Positions 11,954 through 24,160 of a DNA stretch of 64,000 bases are shown one piece after another. The notes under the pieces were generated by a model, which was given only the letters and a program-made list of their open reading frames with translations, was not told the origin of the DNA and made no database searches. The DNA is from Hofstenia miamia (taxonomy: Eukaryota; Xenacoelomorpha; Acoela), in assembly GCA_004352715.1 (NCBI GenBank), contig SCFE01000008.1, forward strand, positions 1,889,700 to 1,953,699, read 5' to 3'. The first letter of the stretch is position 1; every line of letters starts with the position of its first letter. The position numbers were made by a program, and so were the translations under genes.

Positions 11954-13499
11954 TGAAGTTCAAACAATAGTCGCAAAAAAAGTGTCATTACACAGGAGAA
12001 AAAGTTTTAGGAATGATGATCGATATTCATGTCAACCTGATTACGAACTCTCAGGAGCAAAGAAAGTTTCTCTTCTACATGATTAGTGAGTTCAATGCCA
12101 GTCAATAAGCTTAAAATATAAAAAGAATATTGTACATAAAGTATCCTTAATCATCTTTACTAAGATTTAGCCTCTTAAGATATTATAATTACATTTTATT
12201 TTACATTGTTTTAATATTCTATCTCATGCTTTCTTTGCTATACTCAAGGTAACAAGGTTACAGAATTTATTGGTGCAGTCATAAATATATGTATGTTCAC
12301 TTTTTAGTAAGAACGCAGAAACTAATGCAATTAACATCTATTTGTTCATAATATAAAATCTACGGCTTACTGGAAATAAAAAAATAAAAATATTGGCAAA
12401 TATTGTTTATTAAATGCGTTGAATGCAGTTTATTCTTGAATCACGTTGTCAACATATATTTCATATAAATTTTGAAAATGATTTCCAAAGAACTCTTTCG
12501 GCTATTATGTAAAGATAACATATGCAGGTTTTTAAATTCTCACATTGGCGATGCTTACAAATTAATCGCTTTTTCACAAATTAGAGTATTTAGTGCTGTA
12601 ATCTTTTGCTAGATTCAAAAGTAAAAACGATTTCCAATAATAATTAGCATTTAAATTCTGACAAGAAAAGATCTAGCAATAAATATATTTTTCAAGCAAA
12701 TAGATAATTTTTCATAGAAATTCAACAAATGTCAAAGATATTAGCTCAATATAATAAAATTTCATTATACTAAGATGTCAATATATTTACTATAGCGATA
12801 TTCTAATGTAGGAGTTGGTTATGATGAAAAACATTTCAAGCTCATATGGCAAAAGTTACTTGAGTTATACTATATGTTTATACTAGTAAATGGGGTATTT
12901 GTTAAAATATTTAAAACATCTAGCTTTCTTGTTAGAGATCTCTGAAGATGTGAAGATAAGGTATTCAAACCAATAAGACACATTTCCTGGAAGATCGCTT
13001 CCCAGGAAGTTCAAAATCAATGTGATGTTGGAACACTCCAATTATATAACAATGTTTTTCATCATATTCATATTATTTCAATCTTCTTCAAGTTCAGCAT
13101 CCTCTGGAATCCTAAGAGCCTTCAAGTTTTATGAACGTTTATGTTAAGATTTTTCAATCGAATTTTAATCGTTTAAATCTACTAATTATATATATAAGTA
13201 TATATATATTGCATTAATAAATTTAAACTGAATTGAATTAATTAAATTCGCAAACTTCGTTCTAATATGATTGCTAAGTCCTTTTTTATTTAATTTATCA
13301 CTGATTTCTGAAGATTTTACGTTTTTATAGAAAATTAGATATTAAGATTTAAAATGGATTATCCTAATCTATTAGGGCATGTTGATGTACACAAATTTCT
13401 AAAAGATTTGTTGTACCTTCACCAGCTCCATTTAAATAATTAAGAAATTCCTCACAATAGAATCCCAAGCTGTTCACTAATAAGCTAGCACGTTACTCT
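11954..13499. other. AT-rich stretch without a recognised gene
   Basis: No ORF or transposon motif was recognised. A small TTCCTGG...CCAGGAA inverted repeat near 12990-13015 is the only structured spot seen. Confidence 0.5.
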
Positions 13500-14441
13500 T
13501 TTGTTTAACTGACCAATGATTGTGAAGCAGTACATTCTAGTTTGCAGCAACAGTCTTTTCCATCTTGAAAGAACAGTTTGGATTTTTTGGAAAATATTTT
13601 CATTTTTGAAAAATATTAATGTATATGCAAATTTTGTGAAAAAGACTGAAGAAATGTTTTGTTATTTTATTAAAGTTATTAGAAAATTCTGGTATATTTA
13701 ATAAAATATGTTGGCGGAACAATCTTGAAATAATATAAATTTTATTGGCGGTGTTTGTTTAGTTAACAGTTATAGACTTGTGATTGATTTATGAATACAC
13801 ATCCAAAGCATTAGAAATAATTTTTCCAAACATGCTTCATGAGTGATATTCAGAATTAAAATATGGTTCAAACACTCCAAACATTTCCTTTCCCACATGC
13901 AACACAGAACCATAATAAGGAATTTGTAGTAATTGTGAATGACTTTTATGACCATGTTCTTTCTCAAGGACTCTAAAATCACAAAATAGAAATGAATTGT
14001 CCTTTTAAATATCTCGTCTTTAGAAATTGTAGTATATAGGTACAATGAAATTCCAAAACAAAATATTCATGAACAATATGAAAACTGAAATACAATTACA
14101 ATAACAGCTCTTTACGGAATAAGCAAAATGAACACCCTGCTTGCCTTCAGGTGTTGCAAATTTTAAAAATGTTGTTATTATGATTAATTATGAAATTAAT
14201 TTATATTGTGATTTCATGTTGCAACAGTTTAGGCCGTCATTGGATTTTACCAGTCTCATCTGTAATGTTCAAAGAATTGTATAAAGTTCATTTCTGTTCT
14301 CTTCAATGTATTGCTTCTAGCTTGCTATTTGTCATCTATTTGCTAAAGATTTACCTTTTTGCCAAAATGTGCATGTACAACAATATTCTTAAAAAATGCA
14401 AACTTACTCAAAAAATCCAAACTTCTATCAAAAGGGTTTAG
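13500..14441 (-). repeat. Dispersed repeat, copy 1 (inverted relative to copy 2)
   Basis: The stretch 13790-14430 matches the complement of about 38230-38820 over several hundred bases; for example CTCCAAACATTTCCTTTCCC pairs with a GGGAAAGGAAATGTTTGGAG block. The left part (13555-13650) and the complement of the right part (14340-14430) resemble each other, both containing a GTTTGGATTTTT block, so the element may have long inverted arms. The 91-, 61- and 83-residue ORFs inside are part of the repeat and have no recognised domain. Confidence 0.6.
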
Positions 14442-15600
14442 AGAAAACCGCAACGAATAAATGGAAACGTAAGCCTGTCGCTGTATTTCAAATGCAGTAG
14501 TATACTGCTTCTGGTGGAGATTTAATAAAAATATGTGCTAGCTTTTTTACCAAATTACATTGGATTATATTTTTAGGGAGTGTCTAGGTCATTTAATTTA
14601 GGTCTTGATGTGAAACGCATGTGAAGTTAAAATGAATCTATTAGAAATTTCTGTCATCAGCACGCCAAATTAGATTAAAGTAATTAGTTTTAATTTAATA
14701 TATCAATTTTTAAACCTAAAATCTTCTGAATTAAGTTAACAATTTAATCTTACGAAAAATAAGCTTTAACCATCATACACTGTCGGTATGTACGAGTTTA
14801 ATTAATTAAATTCCTTTTCAAATTAAGAAAATTTTTGTAGTTATTCCACTTTAATGATTTAAATTCTTTTGAAAAACTTTAAGAAAAACTTTCAGAAAAC
14901 TTAATGTACTTGCTTTCTGCAAAGTTGCCCAATTGCAATAAGCCATAAACCCATCCCATCCCCACCCATGTTCTCGACACCTATTCAATTTTAATCTATG
15001 TTTGCAAAATTTTAGAGGATTTGATTTCTCATGAATAGATCTAGGAGTGCACTTTTTTGGTATATCGACAATTATTGGTGGTTTATAAGTGATATTAGAA
15101 AAATTAGAAAAATTTTAAAATTTGAAGCAATTGACACTACTTTTAAATTTTTTAATGTCTTATGAATACCGGGTCCCAGGACTTGAAACCATTAGATTAT
15201 AAATTGAGCAAAATTTCAAAAAAATCGTATATATGGAAATCATTGCTAATAACTAAAATGACGTATAAGTGGTAAAACAGATTTAGTTAAATTCACACTA
15301 AGGCGTCATCTAAGCACAAAAACATCCAATCAAATTGGAAAAATTCAATCAATTGAAAAAATCTAATCAGTAAAATTCAAACTCAAAAATAATACAATTC
15401 TTAAGTTCAGATTTTGCACAAATTGAATTTCCGAAAATGAATTACATATCAAAATTGAAAATTTGACTCAATATTGTATACATTTACATGTGAATTGTTC
15501 ACGTGGCATATACCAGACATAAACATGTAAGTTAGATTTATAGAACTAAATGTTTATGGTTGATGCTCTGATTCCTTAACCTTAAACAGCCTAGAATTTT
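14442..15600. other. AT-rich stretch without a recognised gene
   Basis: Nothing recognised on either strand. Confidence 0.5.
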
Positions 15601-15605
15601 CTCAT

Positions 15606-15790
15606 GAAGAATATGCATTAATACAATGTTGAAAATATTTATTAAAGCTTATTGCTGTGGCAGAGATTAATGAATAGATTAACAAGTTTTCTTAGAAATT
15701 TTCGAATTTTTGAAAAAGATTTAAATTCTCTCTATACCGAGTATTTTAATTTAATTCATTCATCACTGCTTAGTTCTGGAAATAAGTTCG
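15606..15790 (+). repeat. Diverged direct repeat, copy 1
   Basis: The block with AGATTAACAAGTTTTC and AAAGATTTAAATTCTCTC aligns with 16600-16800 at about 75-80 percent by eye. Old dispersed repeat of unknown class. Confidence 0.5.
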
Positions 15791-16587
15791 TTTCACGATG
15801 AAATTCACGATTTAATTATAGCCATGTTGAAGTTCAGACAAAATGTTTAAAAATAACTTAGTTTACAGAAAATGAGCGGGTTTAAGAATACTTCATAAAT
15901 GTATTATTTCAAATATTGATATTTAAAAAGCCTTAGAAAATGACATAATCCCAAATCGATATTAATTAAACAATATTTTGCTATTGAACTTTAGTAATTC
16001 TTCGACATATCAATCGTTTTCTTACATTTTTGTAGGGCATTTGTTACAATTTTGCAAAATCAAATATTTGAAAATTGTTGTTATAAAAATGTCACAGGGC
16101 TGTTAAAAATTTTTATGCTTGAATAATATATACGTTATAATAACTGCAACATCGGTATTTTCGAAAGTCCGTTTCAATTTTAAAACTGAAATAACCCGTT
16201 GCTCATTATAGTTATCAGAAAATTCATTACTGTGGGTCGAATGGCTGATATTATATTACGAAAACCCACTAGAAAAAATGTAGTAAATAATTCGACTATA
16301 ACATATGTAAAAATTGTCATCTCTAAATTGTAAATGTGCTTTTCTCAATGTTCGATAATATTTACCCCATAAATTACAAGAGATTTTGTCAGTTAATTTT
16401 GTATCCCTCTACTGGCGAATGTTAAGACATCATTTATTCGCAAATATAATTTTTATTGAATTTATGAAATTGGAAAATTACGCAATTACTACATGTAACC
16501 AAAATACCATAAGGAGCCTATCGTCTGATTTAAACACAAACCATTTCTCTAATTTTCGAAGAATTTGAAAATGTTGGGCATGGGTAA
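15791..16587. other. AT-rich stretch without a recognised gene
   Basis: Nothing recognised between the two direct repeat copies. Confidence 0.5.
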
Positions 16588-16800
16588 GTGTTTTGGGAAA
16601 AATACTTTATTAAAATGTTGACAATTTCTTACCGCATTGCTGTGCCTAGGGTTGTCGAAAAGATTAACACGTTCTCTTTGAAAATTTTGAATTTTTCAAA
16701 AAGATTTAAACTCTCTCCATACTTAATGTTCATGTATTTATACGATTCTGAGTCCTTGGAAGCAACAAGGAAATTTGAATGTTTCTTGATATGTGCAAAT
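16588..16800 (+). repeat. Diverged direct repeat, copy 2
   Basis: Second copy of the 15606-15790 block, about 1 kb away in the same orientation. The 76-residue ORF here belongs to the repeat. Confidence 0.5.
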
Positions 16801-17559
16801 ATATTTCAAAACCATTGAAGCGTATCGTGCTCAAAGTCAGAGACTTCGCGCAATGGCATGCGCCTGTTCACGGGTTTGAAGGATAAAATTTCGGTAGAAT
16901 TAAAACGTTGCTCCTAGGTATAATTGTTTCAAATATATACATTTTATCAATTTTATGTCTCATTTACCTTGCTTCTTGTTTGGTAAAATTTTAGCTCCTC
17001 CATCTTTATGAAATATATGAAAATTTTTCTAACTTCCCACAGTAACAATAACATAAAAGGGCTAAATTTGTTATTGAAATTATTTGCAACTATAATGTAA
17101 TTATAGGTTTCTTACGGAAACGTATATAAAGGTTTATTGCATTTATTAGATCTATTAAGATTTTTATTAATGCTATATATTTTTTTATTACCTTTATCTA
17201 AATATTTCATATCAAAATAATGCGCAAATGTATATTTTAAGATTTATCATTGCTATGTCTACTAAAACCCAAAGTTGCACTTGTTGTCCTGCATATGGCT
17301 CTCCAATTGAACTGCCTTCCATTGGTGATGTAATGCGATATTTCATTTTTCTAAAATTAGATTATCCAAAAACAACAGCTTCAACTAAAGTAATTTCCAA
17401 AGCTTCGATTGCAATAACTGAGCACTGGATAAAGCTAGCATACCAACCGCATCCCTAAGAAAAATCGAGAATAATATCGTAAACTTACTTTGCAACTTAA
17501 GGGTGATATTGAAGAAAACTGGCACACCAAGGGAAACCATTGAAAGGCTAAAGTAGAAA

Positions 17560-18420
17560 TCAAAGTACTACTTGACATTGCGGCATGCCGATGCAAAGAA
17601 TTTCTGAGTTGCTCTTGTTCAAGAGAGATGAAGGTTCCCTTTGCAGAGAGAACTTTTTTACTGGATCAGAAAAATAGTAGACAAATTATAATTGGTGACA
17701 CGGATCAAGCAATGGCTTCCAAAATGGTCAAGAGAGAAAAAAGAAGCTTGAAAAGTAAAGGTATTATGATTCGGCGTTAAATAAAGTGGATGTGAAATTA
17801 CCTTTTACGATGTAGATAACGATGCATGCTTAGTGGAAACTGATACAGACAAAGAAGTAAATTCACAATTGATTAAATACCCAATATAACTAGAGTGTGA
17901 TCTTTATGATTTTCTAATACTACAGAGCAGCAATTGCATCTGCAACATTATAAGATTATGGCTTACGTGAGAAAATTGACACCAGTAAAGTTTTTGACAG
18001 GATAAAGTTAAGAAGACTACGAGAAAAATAAAGAACTTTATGAAAGAATGTAATAACCTCAACTTCAACTTCTATCATATATGCACTGTTTATTTATGAA
18101 CGAAAAGGTAATACGCCATGTAGCACAAGTATAAAGAAAAAGGGTTAATTGTTGACCATTTAGTCATCCTTGCTGAAACACATACCCTAAAACTGGTTCT
18201 TCTGCTCACATTTTAACGTTAAAGTTAGAATATTTTGAAGACAATGTATTAAGTTATGTGGGATGTGATGGTTACCATTGGTGTTCATGGCGGAATAATA
18301 CGTTTACATTTTGATGGGACTACATCAGGCCAAATGCATTTACTGGTGATACATGAAAAGCATTGAAAAGTTGTTGGGTTTGAGACTAGAGAGAATAATT
18401 TGCCAAATGGGCATCCGTCA
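17560..18420 (+). pseudogene. Decayed ORF, probably transposon-derived
   Basis: Several short frames read as protein-like when taken in order: a Cys-rich patch followed by FAERTFLLDQKNSRQIIIGD near 17640-17700, a block like IASATL-stop-DYGLREKIDTSKVF near 17935-18000 and GGIIRLHFDGTTSGQMHL near 18290-18340. They lie in different frames and are interrupted by stops. The composition is less AT-rich than the neighbours. The motif order recalls long host-genome ORFs with a LLDQR-like and an FDGRKD-like block in invertebrates, but I cannot name the family. A dead mobile element or a pseudogene are both possible. Confidence 0.35.
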
Positions 18421-18830
18421 AAATATTAACAATATTACATTATGTAGCTTGTTATTAAAAATTTTGTGATTATACTTATTTTAATTTTACATTATAATCT
18501 AGAATAGAAAATGTTGCAATCAGTCATGCTTACGAATGTAGAAATCTAATGTCTACATTTTTGCATAATTTAATAACAAAATCTGATAAGTACTAAAGTA
18601 ATTTTGTTCTTAGTGTCTAAGCAATGCTTTTGAATCATTTTTATTAAAATATTGAGGTTCTGTGAAATATAAATTTTTTAAAGCTATAGAAAATATTTTT
18701 GTTACTTTGTGAATTAAATTCAATGCATCTTAAGTGTTACATTAAATACTATTAAACAAAACTAGTCGTTGTTATTATATTTACAGACCCTCTTTGCACT
18801 GCTCAAATAAATCAGGTTTTTCTCATCTAA

Positions 18831-19190
18831 NNNNNNNNNNNNNNNNNNNNNNNNNNNNNNNNNNNNNNNNNNNNNNNNNNNNNNNNNNNNNNNNNNNNNN
18901 NNNNNNNNNNNNNNNNNNNNNNNNNNNNNNNNNNNNNNNNNNNNNNNNNNNNNNNNNNNNNNNNNNNNNNNNNNNNNNNNNNNNNNNNNNNNNNNNNNNN
19001 NNNNNNNNNNNNNNNNNNNNNNNNNNNNNNNNNNNNNNNNNNNNNNNNNNNNNNNNNNNNNNNNNNNNNNNNNNNNNNNNNNNNNNNNNNNNNNNNNNNN
19101 NNNNNNNNNNNNNNNNNNNNNNNNNNNNNNNNNNNNNNNNNNNNNNNNNNNNNNNNNNNNNNNNNNNNNNNNNNNNNNNNNNNNNNNNNN
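18831..19190. other. Assembly gap (N)
   Basis: 360 N. The sequence resumes inside a TA run. Confidence 0.99.
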
Positions 19191-19214
19191 TATATATATA
19201 TATATTGTGTATAT

Positions 19215-20206
19215 ATAGTTGGCTGCAAAAAAATGAGACTAGAAAAAAGGCATATTACTTTTGAACTAGTGAACGTAACAACTCCAGAAAGGTGCGATTT
19301 TAAAGATAAATTAAAGGACTATAAGTAAAAAGCATTAAAGTTTAATTTGTTTTCCTCCTGTAGAAATAACTTCATTCAAACGAACTGAAACTGATTTCAT
19401 TAAATTGGACTTCATTTCAAACGTCAAAATGTGTTGAATTTCTTGAATTTTTTCTTTTAAATCAGATATATTTTTCGTATTTTTCTTCTCAACGGCATTT
19501 TTCAATATCTGCCACACGTTTTCGATTGGAGAAAGATCAGCAGAACTTGGTGGCCATTGCAAAAACTGGAAATTATTTTCAGAAAACCAATTTTTTGTTT
19601 TTGCTGACGTGTGCGGGGTTGCTCCGTCCTGTTGGAGTATCCATCCATCATCATATAAAGCATCAGCATAAGGCATAAATTCAGCTATAATTTGGCAATA
19701 TCTTTGACTGTCGATTGTGGCTTTTCCGTCTAAAATTTTCAAATAAAACCCACGATAGGAAAGTGCTCCCCAAACCATAATTTTTTGGTCGAACTTTGGA
19801 ACCGCTTTTGTTGGTCTTGGACATTTCTTTGACGACCACACTTGTACTTTGTTTCTGTGTAGTTGAAATACGCACTCATCAGTTATCCAAACATCTTCAA
19901 AAGTGTAGTCTTTCCAATCTTTCACGAAATTTAATCTTTTTTCTTGATGTTCTTTTGTAATCAGAAGTCGATTTTTTCTTCCAATTTTTGTAACTCCACT
20001 TTTTTTCAGTGTTCTCTGAACTGTGGTTTCATGCAGAGAGATGTCGGCTTCATTTTGAAGTCGGTTTGGAATTTTTTTCCCAGAAATATAGGGATTTTTG
20101 AGAGCAATTGCGACTGTTTTCTGAATGAATTTTCCAATAATTTTTCGAGGGCGTCCACTTCCTTTTCTTCTTTTGAGAGATTCTCCTTGTCGAATTTTTT
20201 TCAGCC
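19215..20206 (-). mobile_element. Tc1/mariner-like element, 5'-truncated
   Basis: The 3' terminal inverted repeat is at 19215-19240, reading TAGTTGGCTGCAAAAAAATG on the plus strand inside TA-rich DNA, as for TA-targeting elements. The same terminus begins the second copy at 63661. The transposase gene runs leftward. Homology to the second copy stops at about 20206, so the first 25 or so codons, the 5' untranslated part and the 5' inverted repeat are missing. Confidence 0.9.
19335..20205 (-). CDS. Tc1-like (DD34E) transposase, N-terminally truncated
   Basis: A Tc1-family transposase catalyses cut-and-paste movement of the element at TA sites. On the minus strand the frame is open from about 20205 to the stop at 19335, some 290 residues, against about 340 in a complete Tc1-type protein. 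From the N-terminal side one sees an HTH-type region with the GSGRP linker (near 20165), the second DNA-binding part, then the catalytic triad: D of ITDE near 19880, D of QQDGATPHTS near 19640 and E of SPIENVW near 19530, with 34 residues between the last two. The reading frame is intact where present, but the start codon, the first helix and the 5' terminal repeat are absent, so this copy is incomplete. The first in-frame ATG of the shorter ORF is at 19925. Confidence 0.9.
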
Positions 20207-20650
20207 TCCATAATTCATTCCATGTATTATAAATATTGAGTTTTTAAATTAAAAAACTCTGCAGCAATCACCAATAAATTACAACGACTCAGTAATAGAA
20301 GGGGAATAGTCAGAAATTGATCGTGCTATCAGGCTGAAAGTCGCCGCCAAAATTTCTAGCAATCCCGGAAAATTTATATCACTGTCTGTTATAAACTGAG
20401 TTTTTCTGCTTTTTGATTTTGACTTATCTAAAATAGCAGAATTTGTACTTATATTAAGGAAAATTATATTTCCTGACTTAATCTTGAAAGCTTAAAAACA
20501 TCATAAAATAAAGAAGTATAAACATCTTTTTATAATATTGAAAGACACTTGAAACAAAAAGAATTTTCTCTTGCAAATATTCAAACGCAAATGACAGTTG
20601 TTTAGTTACTTAGTTTTTTTCAATGCTAAGTGAAGTTTGATCAATTCCAA
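20207..20650. other. Spacer between the Tc1-like and gypsy elements
   Basis: AT-rich, no recognised gene. Confidence 0.5.
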
Positions 20651-20654
20651 AGCA

Positions 20655-20960
20655 ATGTAAACTATAATATAATAGTAACAAGTGATATGGTACAAGAGCA
20701 CTTAGAAAAACTGGAAAGAACACTGACTATATTGGAGAAAGCAGGATTTTTTATCAATTGAAATAAGTGTGATATATTGAAGGAGAAAATAGTATTTCTG
20801 GGAAGAGTGATTGAGAAAGGTAGAATATGCATGAAGGACAATGTAAGAGAGATTATCTGAAAAATAAAAAAGCTGAATAACAAAAAGGATATACAGATGA
20901 TAATGGGATTTTTCAACTACTATGGCACCTTTATCCTGAACATTGTTGGTAAAACTGCAA
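20655..20960 (+). pseudogene. Gypsy reverse transcriptase, thumb-side fragment
   Basis: The frame reads EHLEKLERTLTILEKAGFF, then a stop, then a KCDILKEKIVFLGRVI block and an IQMIMGFFNYYGTFI block. These are the conserved region after the YxDD box, the F-L-G-x-V/I-I motif and the G-x-x-N-Y-Y motif of gypsy reverse transcriptases. At least two in-frame stops are visible. The polymerase active site itself is lost at the left boundary. Confidence 0.75.
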
Positions 20961-21021
20961 AGATGACCAAACTCATGAGGAAATCAGTACCATTTTATGG
21001 ACGTGGCAAGAACATGAGGAG

Positions 21022-21331
21022 TTGGACAACATCAAGGAAGAATTAGCAAAACTACCATCATTAAATACGCTAGATTCTAATGAAAAATTTATTCTAGACC
21101 ATGATGCCAGCAAGATGGCAATTGGAGCAACAATGGGACAACATAAAAACAGAAAAGAGGTCCCCATACAATTCTTTAGTTGGAAACAAAAGCAAGCAGT
21201 CTAAATGGAAACTCAATAAAAATGGACTACTATATGTTGAGGCTCAAAACAACAGAATTGAGATTCCCAACTACTACAAAAGAGAACTAATGTGGAAAAT
21301 ACATGAAAAAACCCACCTAGGAACAATGTAG
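21022..21331 (+). pseudogene. Gypsy RNase H fragment
   Basis: The 60-residue ORF contains FILDHDASKMAIGATMGQ, matching the first catalytic block of LTR-element RNase H (L-x-x-D-A-S-x-x-x-x-G). It continues with a VPIQFFSWKQ block. The rest of the domain is out of frame or missing, and a sequence resembling the RNase H-integrase linker follows. Confidence 0.65.
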
Positions 21332-21468
21332 ACAGAAAACTTTTAATCTGAAATTCATTGCAAAAGCAATAAGGAAGGTGACAGAGGAAATAATAAACAA
21401 ATGTGCTACAAGTTTATTGAATAACAAGCTACATTTCCTGACACAGAGGGCACCCTTAAAAAATCATT

Positions 21469-21831
21469 GTGACACAACCAAATGAGATAATACATATTGA
21501 TTTGGAATTGCTATCCAAGGATGAAGAGGGATATCAGCATCTGTTGGTAATGGTAGACAATTTTACCAAATATGCAAGAATGATCCCAAGGAAGAATACA
21601 ACAGTAGAAACAACAGTGGAGATATTGTTGAAAGTGTGGATCTTTAAGTTTGGCCCAATGGAAGCAATAATAATAGATAAGGGACCACAGCTTGAGAGTG
21701 GATCATTCCAAGAGATTGTGAAGCTGCTGGAAGCAGTGTGTGAAAGAACAATAACATACCACCAGCAGGTGAATGGAGCCATAGAAAGGTTAAACCACAC
21801 ACTCATTAAATTAATAATAGTGGCAATGTGA
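21469..21831 (+). pseudogene. Gypsy integrase catalytic core
   Basis: The 120-residue ORF holds the D,D,E core of a retroviral-type integrase: D in IIHIDLELL (residue about 11), D in IIIDKGPQLESG (about 68) and E in QVNGAIERLN (about 106). The block LLVMVDNFTKYA is also typical. The usual D-x-G-x-x-F/Y is DKGPQLES here. The zinc-binding N-terminal domain is missing or decayed upstream. The ORF stops shortly after the catalytic glutamate; the C-terminal part continues in another ORF from 21868. Confidence 0.8.
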
Positions 21832-21867
21832 AGAATTGGCAGAAACAAGTGAAGATAGGTCATCAAA

Positions 21868-22353
21868 ATGGTAGAGTATTTCTATAATACTTTGGTACAT
21901 TCAACAATGGGAATGTCCCCTTTTAAAGCAATGTTTGGCAGAGAGGCCAACACACCTCTATTGATGCAGTATTCTAATTACAGCAAAAGAATGGACAATA
22001 AATATGTGAACCATCTAAGAAATCAAATCACAGCAATTCACAAGATGATATACCACAACATCAAGAAGTCAGCAGTGAGACAACAACATAATTATAATAG
22101 AAAAATCTATGGTCACACATATAAGGTAAGAAATAGGGTATATGCATTCACACCAACAAAACTCACTGACACAAACCAGGTTGAGAAACTAAAAACTGTA
22201 TTGTCACAGCCTCACACTATAATACAGATATTATTGAACAATGAGTACATGTTAGACAATAATAGACTATTACATTTTCAAAACCTCAAAAGAGCAACAG
22301 TGGACATCAAGCAAATGAAGATAGATGAGAATGCTGAATTTAAAATAAGCTGA
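21868..22353 (+). pseudogene. Gypsy integrase C-terminal region
   Basis: The 161-residue ORF begins with YFYNTLVHSTMGMSPFKAMF, the usual block after the integrase core (Y-N-x-x-x-H-x-x-x-G-x-S-P-F). Later KVRNRVYAFTPTKLT and LLHFQNLKRATV match the C-terminal beta-barrel and H-x-x-x-L-K region of gypsy integrases. It is separated from the core by a stop and a frame change. No chromodomain is apparent. Confidence 0.7.
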
Positions 22354-22476
22354 GTTAATGGCAATGAAATAGTATATGATATGTATGATTTAGATAGGAA
22401 GACTTTGATGAAGAATTCACAGTGGACATTGGAAATGGAAGTTTAGGAAAGTACTGCCTCAAAGGGCAGGGAGAAG

Positions 22477-22477
<1 letters not shown>

Positions 22478-22509
<32 letters not shown>
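22478..22509. repeat. (TA)n microsatellite within the gypsy element
   Basis: 16 TA units interrupting the region after integrase. Confidence 0.95.
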
Positions 22510-22513
<4 letters not shown>

Positions 22514-22734
22514 CGGGTATATGGGACTTTAATTTACTAACTGAATTTAAGAGAATAGAAGAACACAATGCACAAATAATTGAGGAAGAGAGTATGATAT
22601 AATCAGAGGCCAGAGCAGCTCTCAACAACCAACAGGAGAAAGACGATAAAAAGAAGTTCTAAAACCAGATGTTGATTCATATGTGGAAGGGACAAGAACA
22701 AAGAACTGACTAATAGATGACATAGAGTGAGAAG

Positions 22735-23050
22735 GTGTCCAAGTAGTCCCCAAAGGCTAATTCAAGGGCAGGGAGACAAACAGACACATAGCCTCTCCCA
22801 TGAGAGACCTGCAAAGCCAATTCAAGGGCATGCAGAGAACTGGTGAACAGCAGCACAACTTTCCTTCTGAAGGTCCATTTCAAGGGTGGTGTGACAGCTG
22901 GAGTTCCAGTGGAAAGTGTAAGTGGGGGAAGAACCATGATGATATGGAAGTGATTCAAGGCTGATGATATCAGAACCCACAACTGGTCAAGAGTTGACAG
23001 AGTCAACTGCAAGCCAACTCAAGGGTGAAGCAGTAGAGACCATCAACACA
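22735..23050 (+). repeat. Imperfect repeats with a TCAAGGG core
   Basis: TTCAAGGGCAGGGAG, TTCAAGGGCATGCAG, TTCAAGGGTGGTGTG and CTCAAGGGTGAAGCAG occur at intervals of about 50-120 bases. They lie between the integrase and the next ORF. Purine-rich, resembling polypurine-tract-like sequence; the role is unknown. Confidence 0.4.
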
Positions 23051-23194
23051 GATTCACAGCCAATGGACTGTAAACCAAGCACTAGCAGATTACCTCTAAG
23101 GATAAAACAGCTACACACCTCCTCAGAAACCACATTGAAGCAAACTGTATGATCTAAAGAAAGAGAAAAGCAGAAGTCTAAATTCAATGGAGAA

Positions 23195-24160
23195 ATGTTG
23201 CACCCTTATTTTATGGGGACTACAAAAATGAGACACAATTCATTTGAAAAACTTTTGCCAGAGACAAAAGCCCACATAAGGAAAGTGGCAAAAATTGAGG
23301 GAAGAAACCTACCATTACTGCTAGAGGCCAACAATAGACTACTAGTAAACATGATAATTAGTTACCCAACAGAAATGAATGAAATGCATGAAAAGCCATA
23401 TATATATATGTGGAGCACAGTGCAAGTAACATTCAAGGAAGATATCACTCTCAAAACACAACCTAATGATCATACATATGTTAAGAGAAAAAAATACAAT
23501 AAAAATCTTGAAAAACATTTGGATCAAACACTAAGAGTGGTGAAAGTACAAAAAGTTCTAATCATAATTATAACAAAATCAACATTGGAAAACATCCCCA
23601 GACACCTGCTAAATACATTCCTGCAGGTTCAAAATGTATTCCTCTGGAAGAAAAAACCAACAGACACAACAATATCAGAACTAATTTGTTTTAATTTACA
23701 AATTAATTACTGGGTTCAAGTCTACAGGATCATGGTTGATCCATGCATTGCAATCAACTTATACAACAAAGTCAAAACAATAGAATTAATGATGGATGAT
23801 GAAGATGTTGAGAAAGATAACACACTTTTTATTAAGTGCAGTCTAACTCAATCACAAAAACACTTAAAACAGATTCAGAAAATTTGGGAGAACATGAGGC
23901 TACAAAGGAAGACAGAGGAAGAATGGCCAGTAATAAAGATAGAAGCACCATCACAAAAATTCCACAAAACAATAGAGGTGGCCCTAGCAGAATTAAATTG
24001 GGCCTATGAACTAAACACAAAGAAGGACTTCAAAGTATTAATATTTGAAGAGATATGGTATAGAACAACAGCCTGGCTATTAGTGATCTTCACAACAGAA
24101 GGTAAGGAATTCAAGTTGTCAATCGCATGTCAGGTAAGACACAAATTAGGAAGAGCATAG
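23195..24160 (+). CDS. Unrecognised ORF downstream of gypsy integrase
   Basis: An uninterrupted 321-residue ORF in the same orientation as the pol fragments, with similar A-rich codon use. It is highly charged and rich in Lys, Glu and Ile. I see no signal peptide, no clear transmembrane segment and no furin-like site, so it does not look like an envelope protein despite its position. No zinc knuckle is visible either. It starts at the first ATG after a stop, and CDS-like composition continues upstream, so the start is uncertain. It could be a third ORF of the retroelement or part of another element inserted next to it. No function assigned. Confidence 0.45.
   Translation: MLHPYFMGTTKMRHNSFEKLLPETKAHIRKVAKIEGRNLPLLLEANNRLLVNMIISYPTEMNEMHEKPYIYMWSTVQVTFKEDITLKTQPNDHTYVKRKKYNKNLEKHLDQTLRVVKVQKVLIIIITKSTLENIPRHLLNTFLQVQNVFLWKKKPTDTTISELICFNLQINYWVQVYRIMVDPCIAINLYNKVKTIELMMDDEDVEKDNTLFIKCSLTQSQKHLKQIQKIWENMRLQRKTEEEWPVIKIEAPSQKFHKTIEVALAELNWAYELNTKKDFKVLIFEEIWYRTTAWLLVIFTTEGKEFKLSIACQVRHKLGRA

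Noticed and set aside
18794-19264. ORFs of 156 and 133 codons spanning the N gap
   Set aside because: Almost all codons are unknown; the frame is created by N bases.
22443-22628. Minus ORF with a YIYIYI stretch
   Set aside because: Arises from the TA microsatellite.
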